The notes under the pieces are model-generated. The model had not been told where the DNA came from. It saw only the letters and a list, made by a program, of their open reading frames with translations, and ran no database searches. The position numbers were made by a program, and so were the translations under genes. A DNA stretch of 11,277 nucleotides, taken from contig JACMOT010000331.1 of NCBI GenBank assembly GCA_014377915.1, positions 1 to 11,277 of the forward strand. The letters are read 5' to 3'. Below, piece by piece: positions 1 to 5,171 of the stretch. The stretch's first letter is position 1; each line of letters begins with the position of its first letter. Origin of the DNA: Tardiphaga sp. (lineage in GTDB: Bacteria > Pseudomonadota > Alphaproteobacteria > Rhizobiales > Xanthobacteraceae).

Positions 1-692
1 CCATAGGGCCCCCGCCCCACCAGCTCGCCGCACTTGTTCCAGTCGCCGAACACGTAGGTCGAGGCGCGGCTGTACAGCGCGCCGAGGCCCGGCATGTTGT
101 AGAATTCGTCGCTGAGGAAGCCGCGGTCGGGCTCCATCCAGACTTTCTTCACACAATCGAGCCTGCTGCCGCTGAAGCTGTAATAGCTCTCGGACTCCCT
201 CGCCAGCGGCGAGCCGGCGTCCGCGGCGGGAAACGACTCCATGACGTCGGAGCGATAGCTGCCGACGCCATCGACGATCATGATGGCCCCTTCGTCGAAC
301 GGGCACACGGCAAAGGCGCTGTAGGCATGCGCCAGATGATGCGAGATCGTCACCACCTTGCCGGTTCGCGATCGATATAGCGGATGTTTGGTCGCTTCGG
401 CGCGCTCATAGTCCGGCAGGAAGCCCGGCATGTCCTGATACACCAGCCGGTCTTCCATTTCCGGCACCGGCAGGATGTAGCAGTTGCTGACCACCCATTC
501 GACGTCGTCGAGCGTGATACCTTCCGCACCCAGGCAGTAATCGATCACCTCCCGGTAAAAGCCGGTAGCGTGCTTTTCCCGGGTGATGCGCTCCTTCTCG
601 ATCGCATAGACGATCTCGCCATCGCGAAGCAGGCAGGCGCTGACGTCGTGATCATAGGTGTTGAGGCCGATAATATAGCGAGGCTTGGGCAT
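1..692 (-). CDS. Carbamoyltransferase, NodU/CmcH family (N-terminal part, cut by window edge)
   Basis: The frame is open from an ATG at 692 to the left edge, giving 230 residues with no stop; the C-terminal part lies outside the window. It begins MPKPRYIIGLNTYDHDVSAC, which is the first phosphate-binding strand of the ASKHA fold that opens this family. It carries the HHLAHAYSAF motif (about residues 118-127), whose HxxxH histidines bind metal in the Kae1-like domain, followed by MIVDGVG (138-144). Family members transfer a carbamoyl group from carbamoyl phosphate, through carbamoyl-adenylate, to a hydroxyl of a sugar, antibiotic or Nod factor. The acceptor cannot be read from this fragment. 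The start is chosen because the only nearby upstream ATG (699) is in another frame; the ribosome binding site is weak. The gene is divergent from the small secreted-protein gene at 1052. The family call is firm, but the specific role is unknown, and a nod-factor role should not be assumed. Confidence 0.88.
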   Translation of the reverse strand, partial: MPKPRYIIGLNTYDHDVSACLLRDGEIVYAIEKERITREKHATGFYREVIDYCLGAEGITLDDVEWVVSNCYILPVPEMEDRLVYQDMPGFLPDYERAEATKHPLYRSRTGKVVTISHHLAHAYSAFAVCPFDEGAIMIVDGVGSYRSDVMESFPAADAGSPLARESESYYSFSGSRLDCVKKVWMEPDRGFLSDEFYNMPGLGALYSRASTYVFGDWNKCGELVGRGPY

Positions 693-1051
693 GGATCATT
701 TTCTGCGACTGTGGAACGCAAAATATCGGAGATCAAAGTGGTCGGCGTGAGGCATGGCAGCATCGGGCGCGCACGGTGCACCTGCGAAGACAGCCGCGAA
801 CATAGAGCGCGAGATCACGAAGGCAACATCAACGATCGGGCAATGCGCGTTTGTTCGCAAGCGCGGAATGGTTGCAACCTCACCGGCGCCAACGCCTGAA
901 CCCATTATTGTCCGATCGGTAGTTAACGCCTTGCCATGGCCATAATACTAATATGTTTTCAGACTAAGCGCGAATTGAGTTTGGCCACGGTTCAATTCGA
1001 CGACGGAAGCGTTCTACGTTTGCTGCTTCGATGGAATGGGAGAACCCGAGA
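693..1051. other. Divergent intergenic region with dyads, no convincing gene
   Basis: These 359 bases separate the minus-strand carbamoyltransferase from the plus-strand secreted-protein gene and should hold promoters for both. No open frame here has a family resemblance or a good ribosome binding site. Visible structure includes an 8-bp stem with one G-U pair and a TTCG loop (846-865), a 10-bp palindrome GGTTGCAACC (870-879), an AT-rich stretch (941-958) and an 8-bp inverted repeat at 971-999. The AT-rich stretch is the likeliest promoter core for the plus-strand gene, but I could not find a well-spaced -35/-10 pair. Confidence 0.5.
971..999. promoter_or_regulatory. 8-bp inverted repeat upstream of the secreted-protein gene
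   Basis: The arms CGAATTGA (971-978) and TCAATTCG (992-999) are perfect reverse complements separated by 13 bases. The arm centres are 21 bp apart, about two helical turns, which suits a dimeric DNA-binding protein. The repeat lies 52 bases before the ATG at 1052 and just downstream of an AT-rich promoter-like stretch. It could be an operator or a hairpin in the 5' leader. The function is inferred; only the symmetry is seen. Confidence 0.35.
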
Positions 1052-1390
1052 ATGGCTCACACCACATCTACCAGGCGCCATAATTTCGTGACCCGCTGCC
1101 TCGCGGCGATGGCGCTGATCTCTGTGTATTGCGTCGGCATTATCGGCGCTTCGGCCGTGTTGCTGACCACGGCGAGTACGTCGGCTGGTGCCCGTGGGGG
1201 CGGGCGTGGCGGCGGCGGCGGCCGCGGGGGTGGTCGCGGCGGCGGTTTCCGCGGTGGCGGCGGTTTCCGTGGCGGTGGCGGTTGGGGCCGTGGCCGTGGC
1301 CGTGGCTATGGCTTCTACGGCGGCCCGCGCTTCGTGACGCCGGGGTGCTATTTCAGCCGTCGATGGGGCCGGGTGATCTGCCCGTATTGA
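1052..1390 (+). CDS. Small secreted Gly/Arg-rich protein
   Basis: This gene encodes 112 residues with no enzymatic motif. An N-terminal stretch (about 1-45) has basic residues, a hydrophobic core (17-39) and a small-residue end (TTASTSAGA), consistent with a Sec signal peptide cleaved near residues 45-48. Residues 48-86 are almost entirely Gly and Arg in RGGG, FRGGGG and GRGRG units. The C-terminal tail (87-112) has two cysteines (99 and 110) in a GCYFSRR...RVICPY arrangement, which could form a periplasmic disulfide. The start at 1052 is preferred over an in-frame ATG at 1031 because GGGAG (1038-1042) sits 9 bases before 1052. The gene stands alone, with stem-loops immediately downstream. 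Small Gly-rich secreted proteins of this kind are common and uncharacterised in Bradyrhizobium relatives. The function is unknown; a structural or surface role is only a guess. Confidence 0.72.
   Translation: MAHTTSTRRHNFVTRCLAAMALISVYCVGIIGASAVLLTTASTSAGARGGGRGGGGGRGGGRGGGFRGGGGFRGGGGWGRGRGRGYGFYGGPRFVTPGCYFSRRWGRVICPY
1241..1303 (+). repeat. Short tandem repeats inside the Gly/Arg-rich gene
   Basis: Two adjacent 18-base units (1241-1258 and 1259-1276) begin GGCGGTTTCCG and encode GGFRGG; they differ at only two bases. Just downstream, GGCCGT occurs three times in a row (1286-1303). Both arrays keep the reading frame, so changes in copy number would lengthen or shorten the Gly/Arg segment without breaking the protein. 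Confidence 0.7.
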
Positions 1391-1430
1391 TCCGGGTGTC
1401 GGCGCTGTAGCGCCTGACAGGTCGAATGGA

Positions 1431-1458
1431 GGGGCGTATCAGGAAGCTGATACGCCCC
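1431..1458 (+). terminator. 12-bp stem-loop after the secreted-protein gene
   Basis: The arms GGGGCGTATCAG (1431-1442) and CTGATACGCCCC (1447-1458) pair perfectly around a GAAG loop, followed by GTTTATGTT, a poor but T-containing tail. It starts 41 bases after the stop codon at 1390. A smaller hairpin precedes it: GGCGC/GCGCC with a TGTA loop at 1401-1414, extended by TGTC/GACA to 1397-1419 with one bulged base. Together they look like a tandem transcription terminator for the gene at 1052. Confidence 0.75.
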
Positions 1459-1505
1459 GTTTATGTTACGAATGCCGCGGCCGTGATCCCAGGCGGGCTT
1501 GCCTT

Positions 1506-1523
1506 TTGACGCGATCGCGTCAA
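1506..1523. promoter_or_regulatory. Perfect 18-bp palindrome, probable operator of the ene-reductase gene
   Basis: TTGACGCGATCGCGTCAA is a perfect 18-bp palindrome ending 63 bases before the ATG at 1587. Each end reads TTGACG, a good -35 hexamer, so a repressor bound here would cover the promoter. The expected -10 position (around 1527-1534) holds only a weak CATAGGGA. Genes for enzymes of this flavoprotein class are often controlled by TetR-, MarR- or ArsR-type regulators that sense electrophiles. That assignment is inference, since no regulator gene is in the window. Confidence 0.5.
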
Positions 1524-1586
1524 TTCCATAGGGACAACCGCGGCTCCCGGCCGCGCGGCCTTTGACCCTCGCACCCCGGAATCCCC

Positions 1587-2699
1587 ATGAGCGCCTTGTT
1601 CTCTCCGTTCACCATGCGCGACCTGACGTTGCCCAACCGCATCGTGGTGTCGCCGATGTGCCAGTATTCCGCCGTGGATGGCTGCGCCACCGAGTGGCAC
1701 ATGATGCATCTGGGTACGATGGCACTGTCCGGCGCCAGCCTGCTGTGCCTGGAGGCGACCGCCGTGGAAGCCATCGGCCGCATCACCCCGGGCGATCTCG
1801 GTCTCTATGACGATGCGACCGAACAGGCGCTGAAGCCGGTGCTGGCGGCGATCCGCAAGCATTCGAAGGTCGCAGTGGCGATGCAGCTCGCCCATGCCGG
1901 TCGCAAGGCGTCAAGCCATGCGCCGTGGGACGGCGGCCAGCAGGTTGCGCTTGCCGATGGCGGCTGGGTCGCACAGGCGCCGTCGCCGGTGCCGCAGAAA
2001 CCCGGCGAATTGATGCCGCAGCAGATCGACGCCGCCGGCCTCATCCGTATTCGCGACGCTTTCGTGGCGACCGCGAAGCGTGCCGACCGGCTCGGCATCG
2101 ATGCGCGGGAGCTGCATGGCGCGCATGGTTATCTGCTGCACGAATTCCTGTCGCCGATTTCCAACCAGCGCACCGACGAATATGGCGGTTCGCTGGAAAA
2201 CCGCATGCGCTTTCCGCTCGAAGTGTTTGACGCGGTGCGCGCTGTATTCCCCGCGGGCAAGCCGGTCGGGTTTCGCGTTTCGGCTTCGGATTGGGTCGAA
2301 GGCGGCTGGGATGTCGAGCAGACCATCGTGCTTGGCAATGAGTTGAAGAAGCGCGGCGTCGACTGGATCGATGTCTCCTCTGGCGGGGTCTCCCCGCAGC
2401 AGAAGATCACGCTCGGGCCGGGCTATCAGGTACCGTTCGCCGAGGCCGTCAAGAAGGCCACCGGCGTGCCGGTGATGGCCGTGGGGCTGATCACCGAGCC
2501 GCAGCAGGCCGAGGACATCATCGCTTCCGGCCAGGCCGACTTCGTCGCGCTGGCGCGCGGTCTGCTCTACAACCCGCGCTGGCCGTGGCATGCCGCGGCC
2601 CAGCTCGGCGCCACGGTTGATGCCCCGCCGCAATACTGGCGCTCGCAGCCCTCGACGCAGAAAGCACTGTTCGGCGATACGACGTTCGGCGGACGCTGA
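1587..2699 (+). CDS. NADH:flavin oxidoreductase, Old Yellow Enzyme family, YqjM/XenA class
   Basis: This gene encodes 370 residues, the normal length for a single-domain FMN-dependent TIM barrel of this family. It is predicted to be a cytosolic ene-reductase that uses NAD(P)H to reduce activated C=C bonds of enals, enones, quinones or nitro compounds. PMCQYS (23-28) supplies the Cys25 and Tyr27 typical of the thermophilic-like or YqjM/XenA class, where this cysteine tunes the flavin. LAHAGRK (101-107) is the conserved flavin-contact motif. HGAHGYLLHEFLSP (177-190) carries the substrate-binding pair His177/His180 and Tyr182. DEYGGSLENR (197-206), DVSSGG (262-267) and ALARGLLYNP (321-330) are further family blocks. 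Trp351 near the C-terminus resembles the XenA tryptophan that reaches into the neighbouring subunit. The ribosome binding site (GGA at 1578-1580) is weak. The gene stands alone between stem-loops and has a palindrome upstream. The physiological substrate cannot be read from sequence. Confidence 0.93.
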   Translation: MSALFSPFTMRDLTLPNRIVVSPMCQYSAVDGCATEWHMMHLGTMALSGASLLCLEATAVEAIGRITPGDLGLYDDATEQALKPVLAAIRKHSKVAVAMQLAHAGRKASSHAPWDGGQQVALADGGWVAQAPSPVPQKPGELMPQQIDAAGLIRIRDAFVATAKRADRLGIDARELHGAHGYLLHEFLSPISNQRTDEYGGSLENRMRFPLEVFDAVRAVFPAGKPVGFRVSASDWVEGGWDVEQTIVLGNELKKRGVDWIDVSSGGVSPQQKITLGPGYQVPFAEAVKKATGVPVMAVGLITEPQQAEDIIASGQADFVALARGLLYNPRWPWHAAAQLGATVDAPPQYWRSQPSTQKALFGDTTFGGR

Positions 2700-2707
2700 A
2701 ACCGATT

Positions 2708-2749
2708 ATTCCGGAGCGCGCGCTGCGCAAGCGGTGCGCGCTCTGGAAT
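2708..2749 (+). terminator. 19-bp stem-loop with GCAA tetraloop after the ene-reductase gene
   Basis: Bases 2708-2726 pair with 2731-2749 around a GCAA loop, a GNRA tetraloop. The stem has 16 Watson-Crick pairs and three G-U pairs (2713/2744, 2722/2735, 2724/2733). Those wobbles are valid only in plus-strand RNA, since on the minus strand they would be C-A mismatches, so the structure is best read as RNA from the upstream gene. It starts 8 bases after the stop codon at 2699. There is no T-run, which is common for terminators in high-GC alphaproteobacteria; it may instead protect the mRNA 3' end. Confidence 0.7.
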
Positions 2750-2768
2750 CCGCAAATGATTGGACGTC

Positions 2769-2887
2769 TCCAGGTTGCGGCCTGTGTTCCCTGCGGAACC
2801 CGTCCTGGAACAACAGACGCAGCCGTAACAGAGGCATTGCCACTCATGGCAGCCCTGCGGCTGCGTCCTTTACACGACAGAGTGTCG
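2769..2887 (+). other. Cluster of three stem-loops in the leader of the symporter genes
   Basis: Three more hairpins follow the terminator. The first, 2769-2809, has TCCAGG/CCTGGA, CGG/CCG and GTTCC/GGAAC helices with a CTGC loop. The second, 2816-2867, has a continuous 21-base 3' arm (2847-2867), all paired, against a 5' arm interrupted by three bulges (TAA, A and AT), with a CTCA loop. The third, 2875-2887, is CGACA-GAG-TGTCG. The cluster ends 77 bases before the ATG at 2965. It could be a structured leader, a small RNA, or a decayed inverted-repeat element. I do not recognise a known riboswitch class. The pairings are seen by hand; the role is inferred. Confidence 0.45.
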
Positions 2888-2950
2888 CACCTAGACAGGC
2901 GGCACGCGACCTGCCTCGTCGGCCTGCGCGCATGACATTCACCGGGCGGC

Positions 2951-2955
2951 AGGAG
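2951..2955 (+). promoter_or_regulatory. Ribosome binding site AGGAG of the DUF3311 gene
   Basis: AGGAG lies 9 bases before the ATG at 2965. It decides the start of the small membrane protein against an in-frame ATG at 2932 and longer upstream extensions of the same frame. Confidence 0.75.
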
Positions 2956-2964
2956 ATCCCACTG

Positions 2965-3150
2965 ATGAAACGGCACTATCTATGGCTGTTGCTGCTTCCC
3001 TTCATCGGTCTGCTGTGGCTGCCGTTCTATAATTTCAAGGATCCCGCGCTGTTCGGCTTCCCGTTCTTCTACTGGTACCAGCTCGCCTGGGTACCCGTGA
3101 CCGCCGTGCTGACGTGGATTTCCTACCGGACCTATCCCCATGAAGACTGA
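2965..3150 (+). CDS. DUF3311 small membrane protein, partner of the symporter
   Basis: This gene encodes 61 residues with two predicted membrane helices: about 5-22 (LWLLLLPFIGLLWLPFY) and 33-53 (the FFYWYQLAWVPVTAVLTWIS region). It ends in a short charged tail, RTYPHED. The pattern of a basic N-terminus, a first helix rich in Leu/Pro, the FYNFKDP.LFGFPFFYWYQL stretch and a second helix matches the DUF3311 family. Those proteins are regularly encoded directly before MctP-like sodium:solute symporters. Its last 11 bases overlap the start of the symporter gene in another frame, so the two are almost certainly translationally coupled. The likely role is an accessory subunit for assembly or activity of the transporter in the inner membrane. 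That role is inferred from gene pairing, not from any catalytic feature. Confidence 0.87.
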   Translation: MKRHYLWLLLLPFIGLLWLPFYNFKDPALFGFPFFYWYQLAWVPVTAVLTWISYRTYPHED

Positions 3151-4645
3151 ACTCGATATTCCCGCGCTCGCGGTCTTCACCTTCTTTTTCGCGCTGGTCA
3201 CTATCATGGGGTTTGTCGCAGCACGCTGGAAGCGTCCGAAGACGCTGGCCAGTCTTGACGAATGGGGCCTCGGCGGTCGCCAGTTCGGCACCTGGATCAC
3301 CTGGTTCCTGGTCGGCGGCGACTTCTACACCGCCTATACGGTTATCGCGGTGCCTTCGCTGGTGTATTCGGTCGGTGCCTATGGCTTCTTCGCGCTGCCC
3401 TATACGATCCTGGTCTATCCGATCGTATTCCTGGTGATGCCGAGGCTGTGGCAGGCGGCCAAGGACAATGGCTATGTCACCGCCGGTGATGTCGTCTATG
3501 GCCGCTATTCCTCACGTACGCTGGAAGCCGCCGTCGCCATCACCGGCGTAATTGCCACCATGCCCTATATCGCGCTGCAGCTGATCGGCATGGCCGCGGC
3601 CGTCAAGGCGCTCGGCTTCGAGGGCGAATGGCCGCTGATCGCCGCCTTCCTGGTGCTGGCGCTGTATACCTACTCGTCGGGCCTGCGAGCGCCGGCGCTG
3701 ATCGCCTTCGTCAAGGACATCATGATCTACATCGTCGTGATCGCGGCGGTGTCCTACATCCCGGGCAAGCTTGGCGGCTACGCCGCGGTATTCACCGCGG
3801 CCGAGGATGCGTTCAAGGCCAAGGGCTCCGGCAGCATCCTGCTGCAGCCCAGCCAGTACATCGCCTATGCCACGCTGGCGCTGGGCTCGGCCCTGGCGGC
3901 CTTCATGTATCCGCATACGCTGACGGGCATCTTTGCCAGCAAGAGCGCCACCACCATTCGCAAGAATGCGGTGCTGCTGCCGGCCTATACGCTGATGCTC
4001 GGCCTGCTGGCGCTGCTTGGCTATATGGGCCACGCCGCGCATCTCAAACTCGCCAGCAACAATGACGTGGTGCCGGCGCTGTTCCAGAACCTGTTCCCGG
4101 GCTGGTTCGCCGGCTTCGCCTTCGCGGCGATCGCGATCGGCGCGCTGGTGCCGGCGGCGGTGATGAGCATCGGCGCGGCCAATCTGTTCACGCGCAATTT
4201 CTGGAAGGCCTACGTCAATCCGGATGTGACGCATGCCCAGGAAGCCGGCGTCGCCAAGGTTGCCTCGCTGGTGGTCAAGGTCGGCGCGCTGCTGGTGATC
4301 ATCTATCTGCCGACGCAGTTTGCGCTCGACCTGCAATTGCTCGGCGGATTGTGGATCCTGCAGACGCTGCCGGCGCTGGTCTTCGGCCTGTTCACCCGCT
4401 GGTTCACCGCGCCGGCGCTGCTCGCCGGCTGGGCGGTCGGCCTGTTCGGCGGTACCTACCTGACCTGGATGGACGGGCTGAAGCCGTTGCATCTGCTCAC
4501 GATCGGCAGTTTTTCGGCGACCGCCTATGTCGGCCTGATCGCGCTGGTCGCCAACATCCTGGTGGCGTCGATCATCAATGTGATCGTGCGCCAGACCGCC
4601 GGTCCGTTTGCCTCGGATAGCTGGGTCGGCCTGCCCAAGGCCTGA
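3140..4645 (+). CDS. mctP: Sodium:solute symporter, MctP-like monocarboxylate transporter
   Basis: This gene encodes 501 residues of the SSS family (TC 2.A.21), an inner-membrane protein with about 13 hydrophobic segments. GLGGRQFGTWITWFLVGGDFYTAYT (43-67) covers the first unwound core helix of the LeuT-like fold. GYVTAGDVVYGRYSSRTLE (111-129) is the cytoplasmic loop typical of the family, followed by MPYIALQLIG (141-150). LVPAAVMSIGAANLFTRNFW (336-355) is the helix expected to hold the sodium site, with Ser343 a plausible ligand. MctP of Rhizobium leguminosarum imports short monocarboxylates such as lactate, pyruvate and acetate, and some amino acids; that substrate range is the best guess here, unproven. 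The ATG at 3140 overlaps the stop of the DUF3311 gene. A hairpin at 4654-4677 follows the stop. Confidence 0.9.
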   Translation: MKTELDIPALAVFTFFFALVTIMGFVAARWKRPKTLASLDEWGLGGRQFGTWITWFLVGGDFYTAYTVIAVPSLVYSVGAYGFFALPYTILVYPIVFLVMPRLWQAAKDNGYVTAGDVVYGRYSSRTLEAAVAITGVIATMPYIALQLIGMAAAVKALGFEGEWPLIAAFLVLALYTYSSGLRAPALIAFVKDIMIYIVVIAAVSYIPGKLGGYAAVFTAAEDAFKAKGSGSILLQPSQYIAYATLALGSALAAFMYPHTLTGIFASKSATTIRKNAVLLPAYTLMLGLLALLGYMGHAAHLKLASNNDVVPALFQNLFPGWFAGFAFAAIAIGALVPAAVMSIGAANLFTRNFWKAYVNPDVTHAQEAGVAKVASLVVKVGALLVIIYLPTQFALDLQLLGGLWILQTLPALVFGLFTRWFTAPALLAGWAVGLFGGTYLTWMDGLKPLHLLTIGSFSATAYVGLIALVANILVASIINVIVRQTAGPFASDSWVGLPKA

Positions 4646-4653
4646 ACCCGCTC

Positions 4654-4677
4654 ACCCGCGGCCTACCAGCCGCGGGT
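4654..4677. terminator. Bidirectional terminator between convergent genes, overlapping a stop codon
   Basis: ACCCGCGGC (4654-4662) and GCCGCGGGT (4669-4677) form a perfect 9-bp stem around the loop CTACCA. The symporter gene ends at 4645 from the left and the DUF427 gene ends at 4663 from the right. The loop itself encodes, on the minus strand, the last tryptophan codon and the stop of the DUF427 protein. No T-run follows on either strand. Confidence 0.7.
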
Positions 4678-5160
4678 ACCTTCGCCGCCCTTGAACGGGC
4701 CGACGATTTTTGACGTGACCCACCCGCCATAAAAATCGCCCTGCTGCGCCTGCACGCGCTCGTCGCCCACCCAGCATTCATCGACCTTCGAGGCATAGAA
4801 GGCGGGGTAGCCGGCGATCGCGGCAAAGGCCGGCGTCGGCGTCGAATAGCTCCACGCCACGTTGTCGGCGCGCCGGCCGTTGACCTCCAGCGACCAATAG
4901 ATCGCCTGGCCCTTGAATTCGCACCACGAGCTTCCCGAGGCCCGGGCCAGATACTCTTTGGCGAGATCTTCCGGCGGCAAATAATACACCGGCGGATGGC
5001 TGGTCTCCAGCACGCGATAGCCGGCGACCGTGTCGGCGATGGTCTCGCCATTGAAGATCACGCGCAGCCGTTCGGTGACCTTCTCCAGCCGCGGCGGACG
5101 CGGATAGTCCCACGCTGATTCCTGGCCGGGCTCGGGCTCGATACGGGCGGGCTTGAACAT
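4663..5160 (-). CDS. DUF427 domain-containing protein
   Basis: This gene encodes 165 residues, a single DUF427 domain (PF04248) over about residues 30-165, at a normal length. Recognisable blocks are the start of the fold (RLRVIFNGETIADT, 31-44), the ETSHPPVYYLPPEDL stretch (52-66), the SSWCEFKGQAIYWSL strand (77-91), the AWSYSTPTPA turn (102-111) and the C-terminal GDFYGGWVTS plus GPFKGGEGTRGW. The biochemical role is unknown; no signal peptide or membrane segment is seen, so it is probably cytosolic. The ATG at 5160 is chosen because GGAG lies 5 bases upstream, although the frame stays open much further into the preceding gene. It is the last gene of a three-gene minus-strand operon, 11 bases after the hydrolase gene. 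A hairpin overlaps its stop codon. Confidence 0.88.
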   Translation of the reverse strand: MFKPARIEPEPGQESAWDYPRPPRLEKVTERLRVIFNGETIADTVAGYRVLETSHPPVYYLPPEDLAKEYLARASGSSWCEFKGQAIYWSLEVNGRRADNVAWSYSTPTPAFAAIAGYPAFYASKVDECWVGDERVQAQQGDFYGGWVTSKIVGPFKGGEGTRGW

Positions 5161-5171
5161 GGTCTCTCCAA

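Noticed and set aside
846..865. 8-bp stem with TTCG loop between the divergent genes
   Set aside because: It is not next to a gene end and has no T-run. The closing pair is G-C rather than the C-G of a true UUCG tetraloop, so it may be chance.
384..899. A 171-codon plus-strand open frame over the carbamoyltransferase start and intergenic region
   Set aside because: Its first half is antisense to the carbamoyltransferase gene, which has recognisable motifs. The second half has no family resemblance or ribosome binding site.
1190..1310. GC-rich repeats considered as a CRISPR or intergenic satellite
   Set aside because: The units are 6 and 18 bases, contiguous, without spacers and in frame, so they are coding Gly/Arg repeats.
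1549..1560. Palindrome GGCCGCGCGGCC before the ene-reductase gene
   Set aside because: Short palindromes made only of G and C are expected by chance in this composition. It has no promoter-like bases, unlike the 18-bp palindrome at 1506.
1911..2633. A 240-codon minus-strand open frame opposite the ene-reductase gene
   Set aside because: Antisense shadow: the plus-strand protein matches the Old Yellow Enzyme family end to end, and the minus frame resembles nothing.
2590..2964. Upstream extension of the DUF3311 reading frame back into the ene-reductase gene
   Set aside because: The extended part has no membrane or family character, crosses the stem-loop cluster, and is preceded by no ribosome binding site. 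AGGAG at 2951 points to the ATG at 2965.
3512..4492. A 326-codon open frame on the minus strand across the symporter gene
   Set aside because: Its composition is dominated by Arg, Gln, Gly and His, as expected from the complement of a high-GC coding sequence. It has no family features and lies wholly inside a confidently assigned gene.
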